64,000 bases of DNA from Alloyangia pacifica (lineage in GTDB: Bacteria; Pseudomonadota; Alphaproteobacteria; Rhodobacterales; Rhodobacteraceae), in contig NZ_FOZW01000005.1 of assembly GCF_900116195.1 (NCBI RefSeq), forward strand, positions 310,001-374,000. Reading direction: 5' to 3'. Shown here piece by piece: positions 45,456-53,869 of the stretch; the first letter of the stretch is position 1, and every line of letters begins with the position of its first letter. The notes under the pieces were generated by a model. That model was given only the letters and a program-made list of their open reading frames with translations. It did not search any database and was not told the DNA's origin. The translations under genes and the position numbers were made by a program.

Positions 45456-46541
45456 TCAGGAGGGGTGAGAGGGTGCGGCATCGGGGATGACCCAGCCGTC
45501 GCGCAGGGCGAGAGAGATCCGCTGGCCGCGGCTCAGAGCGGCGGGGGCGGCGATGTTCACGGACAACGGGATGTCTCCGGCGGGACCGGCCATGACCTCG
45601 GCGCGCAGGTAGGCGCCGCGGTAGGTGGCGCGGGTGACATTGCAGGGAATGGCCTCGGCGGCATTGGTGAGGTGAAGGTCGCCGGGGTGGAAGGCGATCT
45701 TGCCGCGGCGTCGGGCGGTCTCTCCAGGGGCGCAGCGCAGCCGGACCGGCCGGCCGAGCACCGAGGCGGCGGCATGGCCATCTCCGAGCGGACGGATGTC
45801 CTCGGCCTCGAGCACCCGCCCCTCGCCGATGAAGCCCGCGACGGTCTCGCTCTGCGGCTGGCTGAAGAGGGCCTCGGGGCGGTCGAACTGCAGGATGCGG
45901 CCCTTGTCCATCACCGCGACGCGGTCGGCGAGAGCCAGCGCCTCGGATTGGTCGTGGGTGATGTAGAACATGGTCGCGCCGGAGCGGGCGTGGAAGGCGG
46001 CGAATTCCTCTTCCAGCGTGCCGCGCAGGTGCACGTCGAGATTGGCCAGCGGCTCGTCGAGCAGCACGACGCGGCTTTCCATCGCAAGGCAGCGGGCCAG
46101 CGCGACGCGCTGCCGCTGCCCACCCGAGAGATCGGCGGGACGGCGGTGTGCCAGCGGCCCCAGCTCGACGAGGTCGAGCACCTTTGACACTCGGGAATTC
46201 CTCTCCGATCTGGGAATGCCCGCGATCTTCAGTCCGTAGGCCACGTTCTGCGCCACTGACATATGCGGCCAGAGCGCGTAGTTCTGGAACACCACGCCGA
46301 TGCCGCGATGCTCGGGGGCGAGGTGGCGACCGGGGGCGGAGACCGTCTCGCCGCCGATCTCGATCCGGCCACCGTTGAGCCGCTCGAAGCCCGCGAGGCA
46401 GCGCAGCAAGGTGGTCTTGCCGCAGCCCGAGGGGCCGAGCACGGCGATGAATTCCCCAGCCTCGATGCTCAGCGAGACCTGCCGCAGCACCTGCGTCTGG
46501 CCGTAGCTCTTGTCGATGCCCGAGATGCGGATGTCGCTCAT
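45456..46541 (-). CDS. ABC transporter ATP-binding protein, 361 aa
   Basis: This is the first gene of the importer operon. Walker A is GPSGCGKTTLL (about residues 37-47), the Q-loop is VVFQNYALWPHMS, the signature is LSGGQRQRVALARCL and Walker B is VVLLDEPLANLD. The C-terminal part (after about residue 240) is a TOBE-like regulatory domain, as in the iron, spermidine and phosphonate importers. An ATG was chosen over a frame extending 37 codons upstream that has no family match. The binding-protein gene follows 25 bases downstream. Confidence 0.92.
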   Translation of the reverse strand: MSDIRISGIDKSYGQTQVLRQVSLSIEAGEFIAVLGPSGCGKTTLLRCLAGFERLNGGRIEIGGETVSAPGRHLAPEHRGIGVVFQNYALWPHMSVAQNVAYGLKIAGIPRSERNSRVSKVLDLVELGPLAHRRPADLSGGQRQRVALARCLAMESRVVLLDEPLANLDVHLRGTLEEEFAAFHARSGATMFYITHDQSEALALADRVAVMDKGRILQFDRPEALFSQPQSETVAGFIGEGRVLEAEDIRPLGDGHAAASVLGRPVRLRCAPGETARRRGKIAFHPGDLHLTNAAEAIPCNVTRATYRGAYLRAEVMAGPAGDIPLSVNIAAPAALSRGQRISLALRDGWVIPDAAPSHPS

Positions 46542-46654
46542 GGTCTGCCCCGTGGTGTCTGGCTGCACAGCTGTGCAGCGTCGTGGCGATCTCTGGCGGT
46601 GGGCTGCGACAGCGGGGCGACAAGTGCATGACAGATCGGTGAAATCCGACATGG

Positions 46655-46686
46655 AAACGAAAACGGCGCCCGCGAGGGGCGCCGTT
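46655..46686 (-). terminator. Intrinsic terminator of uraH
   Basis: A perfect ten-base stem (AACGGCGCCC with GGGCGCCGTT) closes a GCGAG loop. On the minus strand it is followed by TTTTCGTTT. It lies 24 bases past the uraH stop codon and ahead of the importer operon. Confidence 0.8.
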
Positions 46687-46709
46687 CGGGTCAGATCGTG
46701 AAAGCGCGG

Positions 46710-47063
46710 TCAGCTGCCGCGGTAGGTCGAATAGCCGAAAGGCGAGAGCAGCAGCGGCACGTGGTAATGCGCGGGCTCGGACATGCCGAAGCGGATCGGC
46801 ACCACGTCGAGAAAGCGCGGCTCCTCGGGGGGCGTGCCGCAAGCATCGAGATACGCGCCCGCGTGGAAGACCAGCTCGTAGGTGCCGAGCGCGAACTCGG
46901 CGGCGGGTAGGATCTGCGCGTCAGTGCGCCCGTCGTCATTGGTGACCAGCGTCTTGAGCAGGCTGCGGGCCTCGCCCTCGATCCGGAACAGCTCGATCTT
47001 CAGCCCCTCGGCGGGGCAGCCGCGGGCGGTATCGAGCACATGCGTCGTCAGGTATCCGGTCAT
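46710..47063 (-). CDS. uraH: 5-hydroxyisourate hydrolase (transthyretin-like), 117 aa
   Basis: This enzyme opens 5-hydroxyisourate in urate breakdown. The transthyretin-related family marks are present: [17 protein letters not shown] at the start with the catalytic His, an internal DDGRTDAQI with the Arg, then [19 protein letters not shown] with the YRGS end that distinguishes the hydrolase from transthyretin. Length is normal. Other urate genes are not seen nearby. gap lies 119 bases upstream on the same strand, so a shared transcript is possible. A much longer frame covering this gene is a shadow of gap. Confidence 0.92.
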   Translation of the reverse strand: MTGYLTTHVLDTARGCPAEGLKIELFRIEGEARSLLKTLVTNDDGRTDAQILPAAEFALGTYELVFHAGAYLDACGTPPEEPRFLDVVPIRFGMSEPAHYHVPLLLSPFGYSTYRGS

Positions 47064-47182
47064 CGGCGGGTCTCCATCAGCTATCTCGGCGGTGTCGCGG
47101 GACATAGTGGCAGATGCCGGGACCGGGTAAAGGCCCGACTGAGGCCCCGGTGCCCGAGACAGTTTCAAACGCCGCTTGAAGA

Positions 47183-48166
47183 TCAGCGCGCCGCCATGCG
47201 GCGGGTCATGTCGAGCATCCGCGCCGAGAATCCCCACTCGTTGTCGTACCAGCCGAAGAGCCGAAGCTGACCGCCCTCGACGACACGGGTCTCGCGGGTG
47301 GAGAGAACCAGCGACTCCGGTCGGGCGCGCAGGTCGGTCGAGACGCAGGGATCCGCGGTCAGCCCGACCAGCGGGGAGCCCGCGAAAAGCTCGGACAGCG
47401 CCGCATTGACGTCCTGTGGCACCTCTTCCAGCTGCAGCACCGCGTCCACTGCCGAAACCGAGATGCAGGGCACGCGCACGGCGGTCACGCTGAGCCGGTG
47501 GTCCAGCGAGGGCAGCACCTTGATCACCTGCTTGGCGGCGCTGGTGCTGGTCGGCACCATCGACACGGCGGCGGCCCGGCTGCGCTCGTAGCTGGCACCG
47601 GGCGCGTCCACCGTGGGCTGGCTTCCGGTATAGCAGTGGATGGTCGTCACATGCGCGCGGGCGATGCCGAAACGCGCGTCCAGCGCCTTCAGCATCGGCG
47701 CGATCGCATTGGTGGTGCAGGAGGCGTTCGACACGATGCGTGCATCGCCCATCTCGTCCTCGTTGGCGCCAAGCACGCAGGTGATATCTGCGGCCTCGGA
47801 CGGCCCGGAGAGCAGCACCGATTTCGCCCCGGCGAGAAGCCCGGCCTCGGCATGCGGGCGGTTGGAGGCCGCGCCGGTACATTCGAGCACGACGTCGACG
47901 TGGCCGAGATCCAACTCGCGCAGGTCGCGCGTGGTGTGGAAGGGGATGCGGCGGCCATTCACGACCAGCACGCCGGGCTCCTCGGTGACAGTGCCGGGGA
48001 AGGGGCCGAAGACGCTGTCGTAGCGGAAGAGATAGGCGCACATCTCGGGCGAGGCGATATCGTTGATCGCCACCAGCTCGAGATCGGCATTGGCCGGGTC
48101 TGTGAGCAGCTGGCGCAGCAGGGTGCGGCCGATGCGGCCGAAGCCGTTGATCATGATGCGGGTCAT
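47183..48166 (-). CDS. gap: Glyceraldehyde-3-phosphate dehydrogenase, type I
   Basis: The NAD-binding motif [14 protein letters not shown] is at the N-terminus, and the active-site block [14 protein letters not shown] carries the catalytic cysteine at about residue 147. The C-terminal [15 protein letters not shown] is also typical. It oxidises glyceraldehyde 3-phosphate in glycolysis or gluconeogenesis. At 327 residues it is slightly shorter than most, and since it stands alone, away from pgk and tkt, it may be one of several gap copies. Erythrose-4-phosphate dehydrogenase is related but less likely. Confidence 0.9.
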   Translation of the reverse strand: MTRIMINGFGRIGRTLLRQLLTDPANADLELVAINDIASPEMCAYLFRYDSVFGPFPGTVTEEPGVLVVNGRRIPFHTTRDLRELDLGHVDVVLECTGAASNRPHAEAGLLAGAKSVLLSGPSEAADITCVLGANEDEMGDARIVSNASCTTNAIAPMLKALDARFGIARAHVTTIHCYTGSQPTVDAPGASYERSRAAAVSMVPTSTSAAKQVIKVLPSLDHRLSVTAVRVPCISVSAVDAVLQLEEVPQDVNAALSELFAGSPLVGLTADPCVSTDLRARPESLVLSTRETRVVEGGQLRLFGWYDNEWGFSARMLDMTRRMAAR

Positions 48167-48279
48167 AGGGTGCCTCCGCGAAACTTTGACGCGGCCAGCG
48201 ATACGCCTCTGCGCGGCGGGGTCAAGGAGCGGAGGCGAGTTCTGGGTGGCGTGCGGGCACGCCCGGCTCCCGCGGCGCC

Positions 48280-49125
48280 TCAGCCCACGAAGCGGCTGCG
48301 GTAGTCGCTGGGGCTCTGGCCGCGCAGCGCGCGGAAGCGGCGCGAGAAATAGGCCGGGTCGGAAAAGCCCAGGCGATATCCGACCTCGGCCACGGGCACT
48401 TGGGTAAAGGCGAGCATCCGGCTCGCCTCGGTCATGACCTTGCCCTCGATATAGCGCGAGGCGCTGAGGCCGGTGGCGGCATGGCAGAGCCGGGTGAGGT
48501 GGCCGGGGGTGATCGACAGGGCGGCGGCGTAGTCGCCGGCGCGCCAGCCCTCCGACAGATGCGCCGCGATGAGCGCGTCGAGTGCCATCATCTTCGCCCC
48601 GCCGGCGGCTTCGGACTCTTCGGTCGGGGCCAAAGCGCAGATCTCGGCGAGCAGGGCCTGCGCCAGCGCTACCAGCAGGTTGGCGCGATAGGGGCCAGGG
48701 CGGGCGAAGGCGGCAACGAGGTGCTCCGACAGGGTGACCAGCGTGTCCGAGGCATCCCCGATCGCCGGGCGCGCCAATCGTGCGGCGAGCCCCGCAGAGG
48801 CCGGGCGCATGCCCGCGAGCACCGGCGCGGGAAAGGAGAGCACCAACCCCTCGCTCAGCTTCTGGAATTCGAAGCCATGCACGATCTGTACCGGGATCAG
48901 CAGGAACTGTCCGTCATCCAAACTGTGCGGCTGACCGTCGATCCAAACCTCGGCATGGCCGTGTCGCATGAAGAAGACCTGTGTGATCTCGGCATGCCTG
49001 TGTGAGGAAATCACCCATTCGTGAAGTCTTGCCCGGTCCCAGATGCGTTCGCAATGCACGGTGTCTGGGAACCCTCCGGTCTCTCCGAAGAGGTCGAACA
49101 GGGGAATGTCGGGGCGGCGGTTCAT
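48280..49125 (-). CDS. pobR: AraC-family regulator of 4-hydroxybenzoate catabolism
   Basis: The C-terminal AraC domain has two helix-turn-helix parts: AGDYAAALSITPGHLTRLCH and then VAEVGYRLGFSDPAYFSRRF. An N-terminal cupin sensor has HRHAEITQVFFMRHG. It is divergent from pobA over 89 bases, the classic arrangement in which PobR turns on pobA when 4-hydroxybenzoate is present. The ATG that begins MNRRPDIPLF was preferred over one ten codons upstream. The assignment as pobR rests on this neighbour. Confidence 0.85.
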   Translation of the reverse strand: MNRRPDIPLFDLFGETGGFPDTVHCERIWDRARLHEWVISSHRHAEITQVFFMRHGHAEVWIDGQPHSLDDGQFLLIPVQIVHGFEFQKLSEGLVLSFPAPVLAGMRPASAGLAARLARPAIGDASDTLVTLSEHLVAAFARPGPYRANLLVALAQALLAEICALAPTEESEAAGGAKMMALDALIAAHLSEGWRAGDYAAALSITPGHLTRLCHAATGLSASRYIEGKVMTEASRMLAFTQVPVAEVGYRLGFSDPAYFSRRFRALRGQSPSDYRSRFVG

Positions 49126-49214
49126 GCATGAATAGTACCAGCCTATGCACTCCACGTCTATTCGCGCGAGGCCTTGCGGGGCTTAGGGTGCGTGCAAAGA
49201 TAGGAGGAGATTGC

Positions 49215-50384
49215 ATGAAAACCGAAGTCGTGATCATCGGCGGAGGCCCCTCGGGTCTGCTGCTCTCGCAGTTGCTGAACAAGGCCGGGGTCGCAACCGT
49301 GGTGCTGGAGCGGTCGAGCCGCGAGCACGTGCTGTCGCGGATCCGGGCTGGGATCCTCGAATGGGGTACGGTCGAGCTGCTGCGCGAAGCGGGTGTCGGG
49401 ACGCGCATGGATGCCGAGGGCTATCCGCACGACGGCACCTATCTCACCGACGCCGAGCTGATGGTGCACATCGACTTCAAGGGGCTCACCGGCAAGCAGG
49501 TCATGGTCTATGGCCAGACCGAGGTGACGCAGGATCTGTACGGCGCGCAGGACGCCATGGGGACGCAGGTGATCCACGGCGTCGAGGAGGTGACCATCCA
49601 CGACCTCGATGCCTCCGAAGCGGCGGTCGAATACACGCTGAACGGCGAGCGCCACCGCATCAGCTGCGCCTACGTGGCGGGCTGCGACGGCTTCCACGGG
49701 GTCAGCCGCAAGACCATACCCGAGGAGAAGCGCCGCGAGTTCGAGCGGGTCTACCCCTTCGGCTGGCTGGGGATCCTCTCGCGCACCCCACCGGTGCATG
49801 ACGAGCTGATCTATTCCAACTCGCCGCACGGTTTCGCGCTGGCCTCGATGCGCAACGAGAACCTGGTGCGCTACTACGTGCAGGTGCCGCTCACCGACAA
49901 GGTCGTGGACTGGTCCGATGAGCGCTTCTGGACTGAGTTCAAGCGCCGCATTCCCTCGGAGGCCGCGGCCAAGCTGGTCACCGGCCCGTCGATCGAGAAA
50001 TCCATCGCGCCGCTGCGCAGCTTCGTTTCCGAGCCGCTGCGCTGGGGCCGGCTGTTCCTCGTCGGCGACGCCGCGCATATCGTGCCGCCGACCGGCGCGA
50101 AGGGGCTGAACCTCGCGGTCTCGGACGTCTACTACCTGCACGAGGCGTTGATTGCGGCGCTGAAGTCCGGCCAGACCGCGGGCATCGATGGCTATTCGGA
50201 GCGCGCGCTGGCGCGGATCTGGAAGGCCATGCGCTTCAGCTGGCAGATGACCACCATGCTGCACCGCTTCGAGGGCGAAGACAGCTTTGCCGAGGAAATG
50301 CGCCGGGCCACGCTGCGCCACCTCGCGGACTCGGAAACCGCGCGCAAGGACCTCGCGGAGAACTACGTCGGCCTGCCGTTCTGA
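49215..50384 (+). CDS. pobA: 4-hydroxybenzoate 3-monooxygenase
   Basis: PobA converts 4-hydroxybenzoate to protocatechuate with NADPH, oxygen and FAD. It has 389 residues, the family's normal length. The FAD sites are visible: IIGGGPSGLLLSQLL at the N-terminus and GDAAHIVPPTGAKGLNLA at about residues 285-302. The hydroxylase segment SRIRAGILEWGTVELL follows the first site. AGGAGGA precedes the ATG. Downstream protocatechuate genes (pca) are not in the window. Confidence 0.96.
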   Translation: MKTEVVIIGGGPSGLLLSQLLNKAGVATVVLERSSREHVLSRIRAGILEWGTVELLREAGVGTRMDAEGYPHDGTYLTDAELMVHIDFKGLTGKQVMVYGQTEVTQDLYGAQDAMGTQVIHGVEEVTIHDLDASEAAVEYTLNGERHRISCAYVAGCDGFHGVSRKTIPEEKRREFERVYPFGWLGILSRTPPVHDELIYSNSPHGFALASMRNENLVRYYVQVPLTDKVVDWSDERFWTEFKRRIPSEAAAKLVTGPSIEKSIAPLRSFVSEPLRWGRLFLVGDAAHIVPPTGAKGLNLAVSDVYYLHEALIAALKSGQTAGIDGYSERALARIWKAMRFSWQMTTMLHRFEGEDSFAEEMRRATLRHLADSETARKDLAENYVGLPF

Positions 50385-50442
50385 GGCAATTTCACCGGCC
50401 TCCCGGGGCCGGCCCGGAAATTTTGCAGTCCTGCGTCGATAG

Positions 50443-50470
50443 CGGCCCGTTCCCCCGAGCGGGCCGTATT
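50443..50470 (+). terminator. Terminator of pobA
   Basis: CGGCCCG and CGGGCCG pair around a ten-base loop, followed by TATTT. It separates pobA from the tungstate operon. Confidence 0.6.
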
Positions 50471-50483
50471 TCATTCGGACTAT

Positions 50484-50500
50484 TGACGCCTCTTGCGTCA
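50484..50500. promoter_or_regulatory. Inverted repeat upstream of tupB
   Basis: TGACGC and GCGTCA flank CTCTT about 55 bases before the tupB start. TTGACG overlaps the left arm and could be a -35 box. The repeat is a candidate operator for the one-component regulator encoded at the end of the operon. Confidence 0.45.
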
Positions 50501-50556
50501 TGGGCGAGAGGATGCATAGTCGGAATAAGGCAAAATTTCCGCAGGGAGGGTAAATT

Positions 50557-51264
50557 TTGCAAAGCATCGGGGAGGCCTTCCATCTGGCGCTGTCGCTGGT
50601 CCTGTCCGGCGAGGCCGATCTCTACGAGATCGTCGGCCTCTCGCTGCGGGTCAGCCTGAGCGCCACGGTGCTTGCCTGCGCCATCGGCTTGCCGATCGGC
50701 GCGCTGATCGCGGTGAGCCGGTTCCGCGGCCGGGGCCTTGTGCTGATCGTGATGAACGCGCTGATGGGCCTGCCTCCGGTGGTCGTCGGCCTGCTGGTCT
50801 ACCTTCATCTCTCGCGCTCCGGGCCGCTCGGCTTTCTGGGGCTGCTCTACACCCCCGGCGCGATGGTCTTCGCGCAGACCATCCTCATCGTGCCCATCGT
50901 CGCCGCGCTGTCGCGGCAGGTGCTCGAAGACCTTCACGCCGAATATGCCGAGCAATTCCGCTCGCTCTGCCTTTCGCGTTGGCAGAGCATCACGACGCTG
51001 CTCTGGGACGGACGCTACGCGCTGCTGACGGTCGGGCTGGCGGGCTTTGGCCGCGCCGTGGCCGAGGTCGGCGCGGTGATCATCGTTGGCGGCAACATCG
51101 ACCACCTGACCCGGGTGATGACCACCGCCATTGCGCTCGAGACATCCAAGGGCGACCTGCCATTGGCGCTGGCGCTGGGGATCATCCTGCTGGTGCTGGC
51201 GCTTGGCGTGAACGCCGGGGTGCAGGCACTGCGCATGACCGCGGCGCGGCAGGCCCATGTCTGA
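50557..51264 (+). CDS. tupB: Tungstate ABC transporter permease
   Basis: This single-domain permease of 235 residues has about five membrane helices and the EAA-like loop EDLHAEYAEQFRSLCLSRWQ. Its first helices (VSLSATVLACAIGLPIGALI) match the TupB/WtpB group. It should form the channel of the tungstate importer with the ATPase and binding protein encoded next. The start is a TTG with a strong GGGAGGG eight bases upstream, which is unusual and suggests tuned translation. It lies at the head of tupB-tupC-tupA-regulator. Confidence 0.9.
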   Translation: MQSIGEAFHLALSLVLSGEADLYEIVGLSLRVSLSATVLACAIGLPIGALIAVSRFRGRGLVLIVMNALMGLPPVVVGLLVYLHLSRSGPLGFLGLLYTPGAMVFAQTILIVPIVAALSRQVLEDLHAEYAEQFRSLCLSRWQSITTLLWDGRYALLTVGLAGFGRAVAEVGAVIIVGGNIDHLTRVMTTAIALETSKGDLPLALALGIILLVLALGVNAGVQALRMTAARQAHV

Positions 51265-51287
51265 GGTGACCATGTCCGGAACAGCCC

Positions 51288-52055
51288 ATGTCTGACCTGC
51301 CGATCACCGCCGTGCCGCCCGTGGCGCGCCCCCGCGATGAGGCCGCCATGTCCCGCCCGCTCCTGCCCCTGCGCGTCTCCGGCCTGCGGCTTGCCGCCGA
51401 TGGCGCGGCGCTGCTCGACGGGGTGGAGCTGAGCCTCGCGCCCGGTGGCTGCACGGTGATCATGGGGCCGAACGGCGCGGGCAAGAGCCTGTTGCTGAAG
51501 ATGCTGCACGGGCTGCTGGTCCCGAGCGGCGGAGAGGTGAGCTGGAACGGTACCTCTGCCGCGCAGGCCACCGCGCGGCAGGCGCTGGTGTTCCAGAAGC
51601 CGGTGCTGCTGCGCCGCTCGGTCGCCGCCAACCTCGATTTCGTGTTGAAGGCCCGCGGCCGCGACCGGTCGCGCCGCGATGCGCTGCTGCGCGAGGTCGG
51701 TCTGCTGCACAAGGCGCGCCAGCCCGCGCGGCTGCTCTCGGGCGGCGAGGCGCAGCGGCTGGCGCTGGCCCGCGCGCTGGCCACCGACCCCGAGGTGCTG
51801 TTCCTCGACGAGCCCACCGCCAGCCTTGATCCCGCCTCGGTGCTGGTGATCGAGCGCATCGTCGGCGCTGCCCGCGACCGGGGCACGCGGATCATCTTCG
51901 TCACACATGACGTCGGGCAGGCCCGGCGCATGGCGGACGAGGTGGTCTTCCTGCACCGCGGACGCGTGGCCGAGCACAGCCACGCGGATGTCTTCTTCCC
52001 CGAGCCGCGCAGCCAGCCGGCGCGGGACTATCTCGCGGGCCGGATCGTGCTCTGA
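51288..52055 (+). CDS. tupC: Tungstate ABC transporter ATP-binding protein
   Basis: Walker A is GPNGAGKSLLLKML, the Q-loop VFQKPVLLRRSV, the signature LLSGGEAQRLALARAL and Walker B VLFLDEPTASLD. The short ATPase without a TOBE domain fits TupC. Two starts are possible: the first ATG, 23 bases after tupB, gives 255 residues, and an ATG 20 codons in gives a protein that begins just before the conserved core. A 12-base direct repeat covers the tupB-tupC junction. Confidence 0.88.
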   Translation: MSDLPITAVPPVARPRDEAAMSRPLLPLRVSGLRLAADGAALLDGVELSLAPGGCTVIMGPNGAGKSLLLKMLHGLLVPSGGEVSWNGTSAAQATARQALVFQKPVLLRRSVAANLDFVLKARGRDRSRRDALLREVGLLHKARQPARLLSGGEAQRLALARALATDPEVLFLDEPTASLDPASVLVIERIVGAARDRGTRIIFVTHDVGQARRMADEVVFLHRGRVAEHSHADVFFPEPRSQPARDYLAGRIVL

Positions 52056-52113
52056 TCCCCCGCCCAACGTGCATCCCAAGTGATTGATTACCAAGGACAG
52101 AAGGACGTTCCTC

Positions 52114-52935
52114 ATGACCATCGCAAGACTGATCGCCTCGACCGCGCTGACCCTCGGCCTCGCCGGCGGTGCCCTCGCGCAGGAGCAGTCGATCATCGTG
52201 CAGTCGACCACCTCGACCGCCAACTCCGGGCTCTACGACTACCTGCTGCCGATCTACACCGGCGAAAGCGGCATCACCGTCAACGTCGTGGCCGTGGGCA
52301 CCGGCCAAGCGATCAAGAACGCCGAGAACTGCGACGGCGATCTGCTGCTGGTGCACGCCAAGCCGTCGGAAGAAAAATTCGTCGCGGCGGGCTTCGGCAC
52401 CGAGCGCACGGATCTCATGTACAACGACTTCGTCATCGTCGGGCCTGAAAGCGACCCGGCGGGCGTGAAGGGCATGGACGACGTCGAGGCGGCGCTGACC
52501 AAGATCTCCGAGGCGGGCGCGCTCTTTGCCTCGCGCGGCGATGATAGCGGCACCCACAAGAAGGAAGTCGCGCTTTGGAAGGCCGCGGGCATCGACCCCA
52601 CCGCTGCCTCGGGTGAGTGGTACCGTGAGACCGGCTCGGGCATGGGCGCGACGCTGAACGCGGGCATCGGCATGGGCGCTTACGTGATGACCGACCGCGC
52701 CACCTGGATCAGCTTCCAGAACAAGCAGGACTACGCGATCGAGGTCGAGGGCGACGAGACCCTCTTCAACCAGTACGGCGTGATCCCGGTGAACCCGGAA
52801 AAATGCCCGAGCGTGAAGATCGACGCGGCGCAGGACTTCGCCGACTGGCTGCTCTCGGACGAGGGCCAGAAGGTGATTGCCGACTACAAGGTCGACGGAC
52901 AGCAGCTGTTCTTCCCCAACGCGCCGAAGAACTGA
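52114..52935 (+). CDS. tupA: Tungstate-binding periplasmic protein
   Basis: The signal peptide (MTIARLIASTALTLGLAGG, cut near Ala22-Gln23) is followed by the TupA hallmark near QSTTSTANSGLYDYLLP, a variant of the TTTST motif that binds tungstate. Other family blocks are DLLLVHAKPSEEKFV and FASRGDDSGTHKKE. TupA binds tungstate far more tightly than molybdate, unlike ModA. The ATG before the signal peptide was chosen over a TTG ten codons upstream. The regulator gene follows 46 bases downstream. Confidence 0.92.
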   Translation: MTIARLIASTALTLGLAGGALAQEQSIIVQSTTSTANSGLYDYLLPIYTGESGITVNVVAVGTGQAIKNAENCDGDLLLVHAKPSEEKFVAAGFGTERTDLMYNDFVIVGPESDPAGVKGMDDVEAALTKISEAGALFASRGDDSGTHKKEVALWKAAGIDPTAASGEWYRETGSGMGATLNAGIGMGAYVMTDRATWISFQNKQDYAIEVEGDETLFNQYGVIPVNPEKCPSVKIDAAQDFADWLLSDEGQKVIADYKVDGQQLFFPNAPKN

Positions 52936-52981
52936 TAGGGTCCGGGGGCGGCACGGTGCCGCCCCCAACACGCCCGAGACG

Positions 52982-53869
52982 ATGACCGACCTGCAGATCC
53001 CGCCACACGAATACCTGACCGTCCGCGAACTGGCCGATCTGCTGCGCCTGAAGGAGCGCAAGATCTACGATCTTGCCGCCTCGGGTGAGGTGCCCTGCTC
53101 GCGTGCCACCGGAAAGCTGCTGTTCCCCGCCTCCGAGATCCGCGCCTGGATCGAAGGCGCTCAGAGCGGTGGCTTTGTCGCGGCCCCGGTGACGAGGCCC
53201 GGGGTCTTCCTCGGCTCCCACGATCCGCTGCTCGACTGGGCGATCCGCCAGTCACGCTGCGGGCTTGCCACCTATTTCGACGGCTCGCTGGATGGTCTGA
53301 CGCGCTTTGCCGCGGGCGAGGGTGTGGCGACCGGCCTGCACGTTCGGGACGCAAATGGAGATTGGAACACCGGTGCCGCCCGCACGGCGTCCGCCGAGCA
53401 GAACGCGGTGCTGGTCGGCTTTGCCGCGCGGCGCCGCGGGCTGGTGCTGCGCGAGGACGGCCCGACGCCGCGGGGGCTGGCCGATCTTGCGGGCCTGCGG
53501 CTGGCGCCGCGTCAGGACAGCTCCGGCACCGCCGGGTTGCTGCGCGATCTCGCTGCCGAGGCGGGACTCGATCTGGGGTCGGTCACGCTGACGCCGCTGG
53601 AACGCACCGAGGACGAGGCGGTTCAGAGCGTTCGGCGCGGCGAGGCCGACGTGACCTTCGGCCTCGAGTCGGTGGCGCATTCCTACGGGCTGCGCTTCGT
53701 GCCGGTGATCGAGGAACGCTTCGATCTGCTGCTCGATCGCAAGGCCTGGTTCGACCCGCCGCTGCAGACGCTCATCGCCTTCTGCCGCTCCGAGACCTTC
53801 CGCGCCCGTGCAGGCAGCCTTGGCGGCTACGACCTGTCCCGCCTCGGCGAGGTGGTCTGGAACGCCTAG
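52982..53869 (+). CDS. Excisionase-type HTH regulator with periplasmic-binding-like sensor domain, 295 aa
   Basis: The N-terminus is a MerR/excisionase-like helix-turn-helix (YLTVRELADLLRLKERKIYD, about residues 11-30), and the remainder is a PBP-like domain as in one-component sensors next to molybdate or tungstate importers. The domain has the PRQDSSGTAGLL segment, similar in form to oxyanion-binding loops. It probably senses oxyanion and controls the tup operon, to which it belongs. Its stop codon overlaps that of the convergent transglycosylase gene. Confidence 0.8.
   Translation: MTDLQIPPHEYLTVRELADLLRLKERKIYDLAASGEVPCSRATGKLLFPASEIRAWIEGAQSGGFVAAPVTRPGVFLGSHDPLLDWAIRQSRCGLATYFDGSLDGLTRFAAGEGVATGLHVRDANGDWNTGAARTASAEQNAVLVGFAARRRGLVLREDGPTPRGLADLAGLRLAPRQDSSGTAGLLRDLAAEAGLDLGSVTLTPLERTEDEAVQSVRRGEADVTFGLESVAHSYGLRFVPVIEERFDLLLDRKAWFDPPLQTLIAFCRSETFRARAGSLGGYDLSRLGEVVWNA

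Noticed and set aside
47064-48041. An N-terminal extension of uraH
   Set aside because: It lies in the body of gap in another frame, and the hydroxyisourate hydrolase is complete without it.
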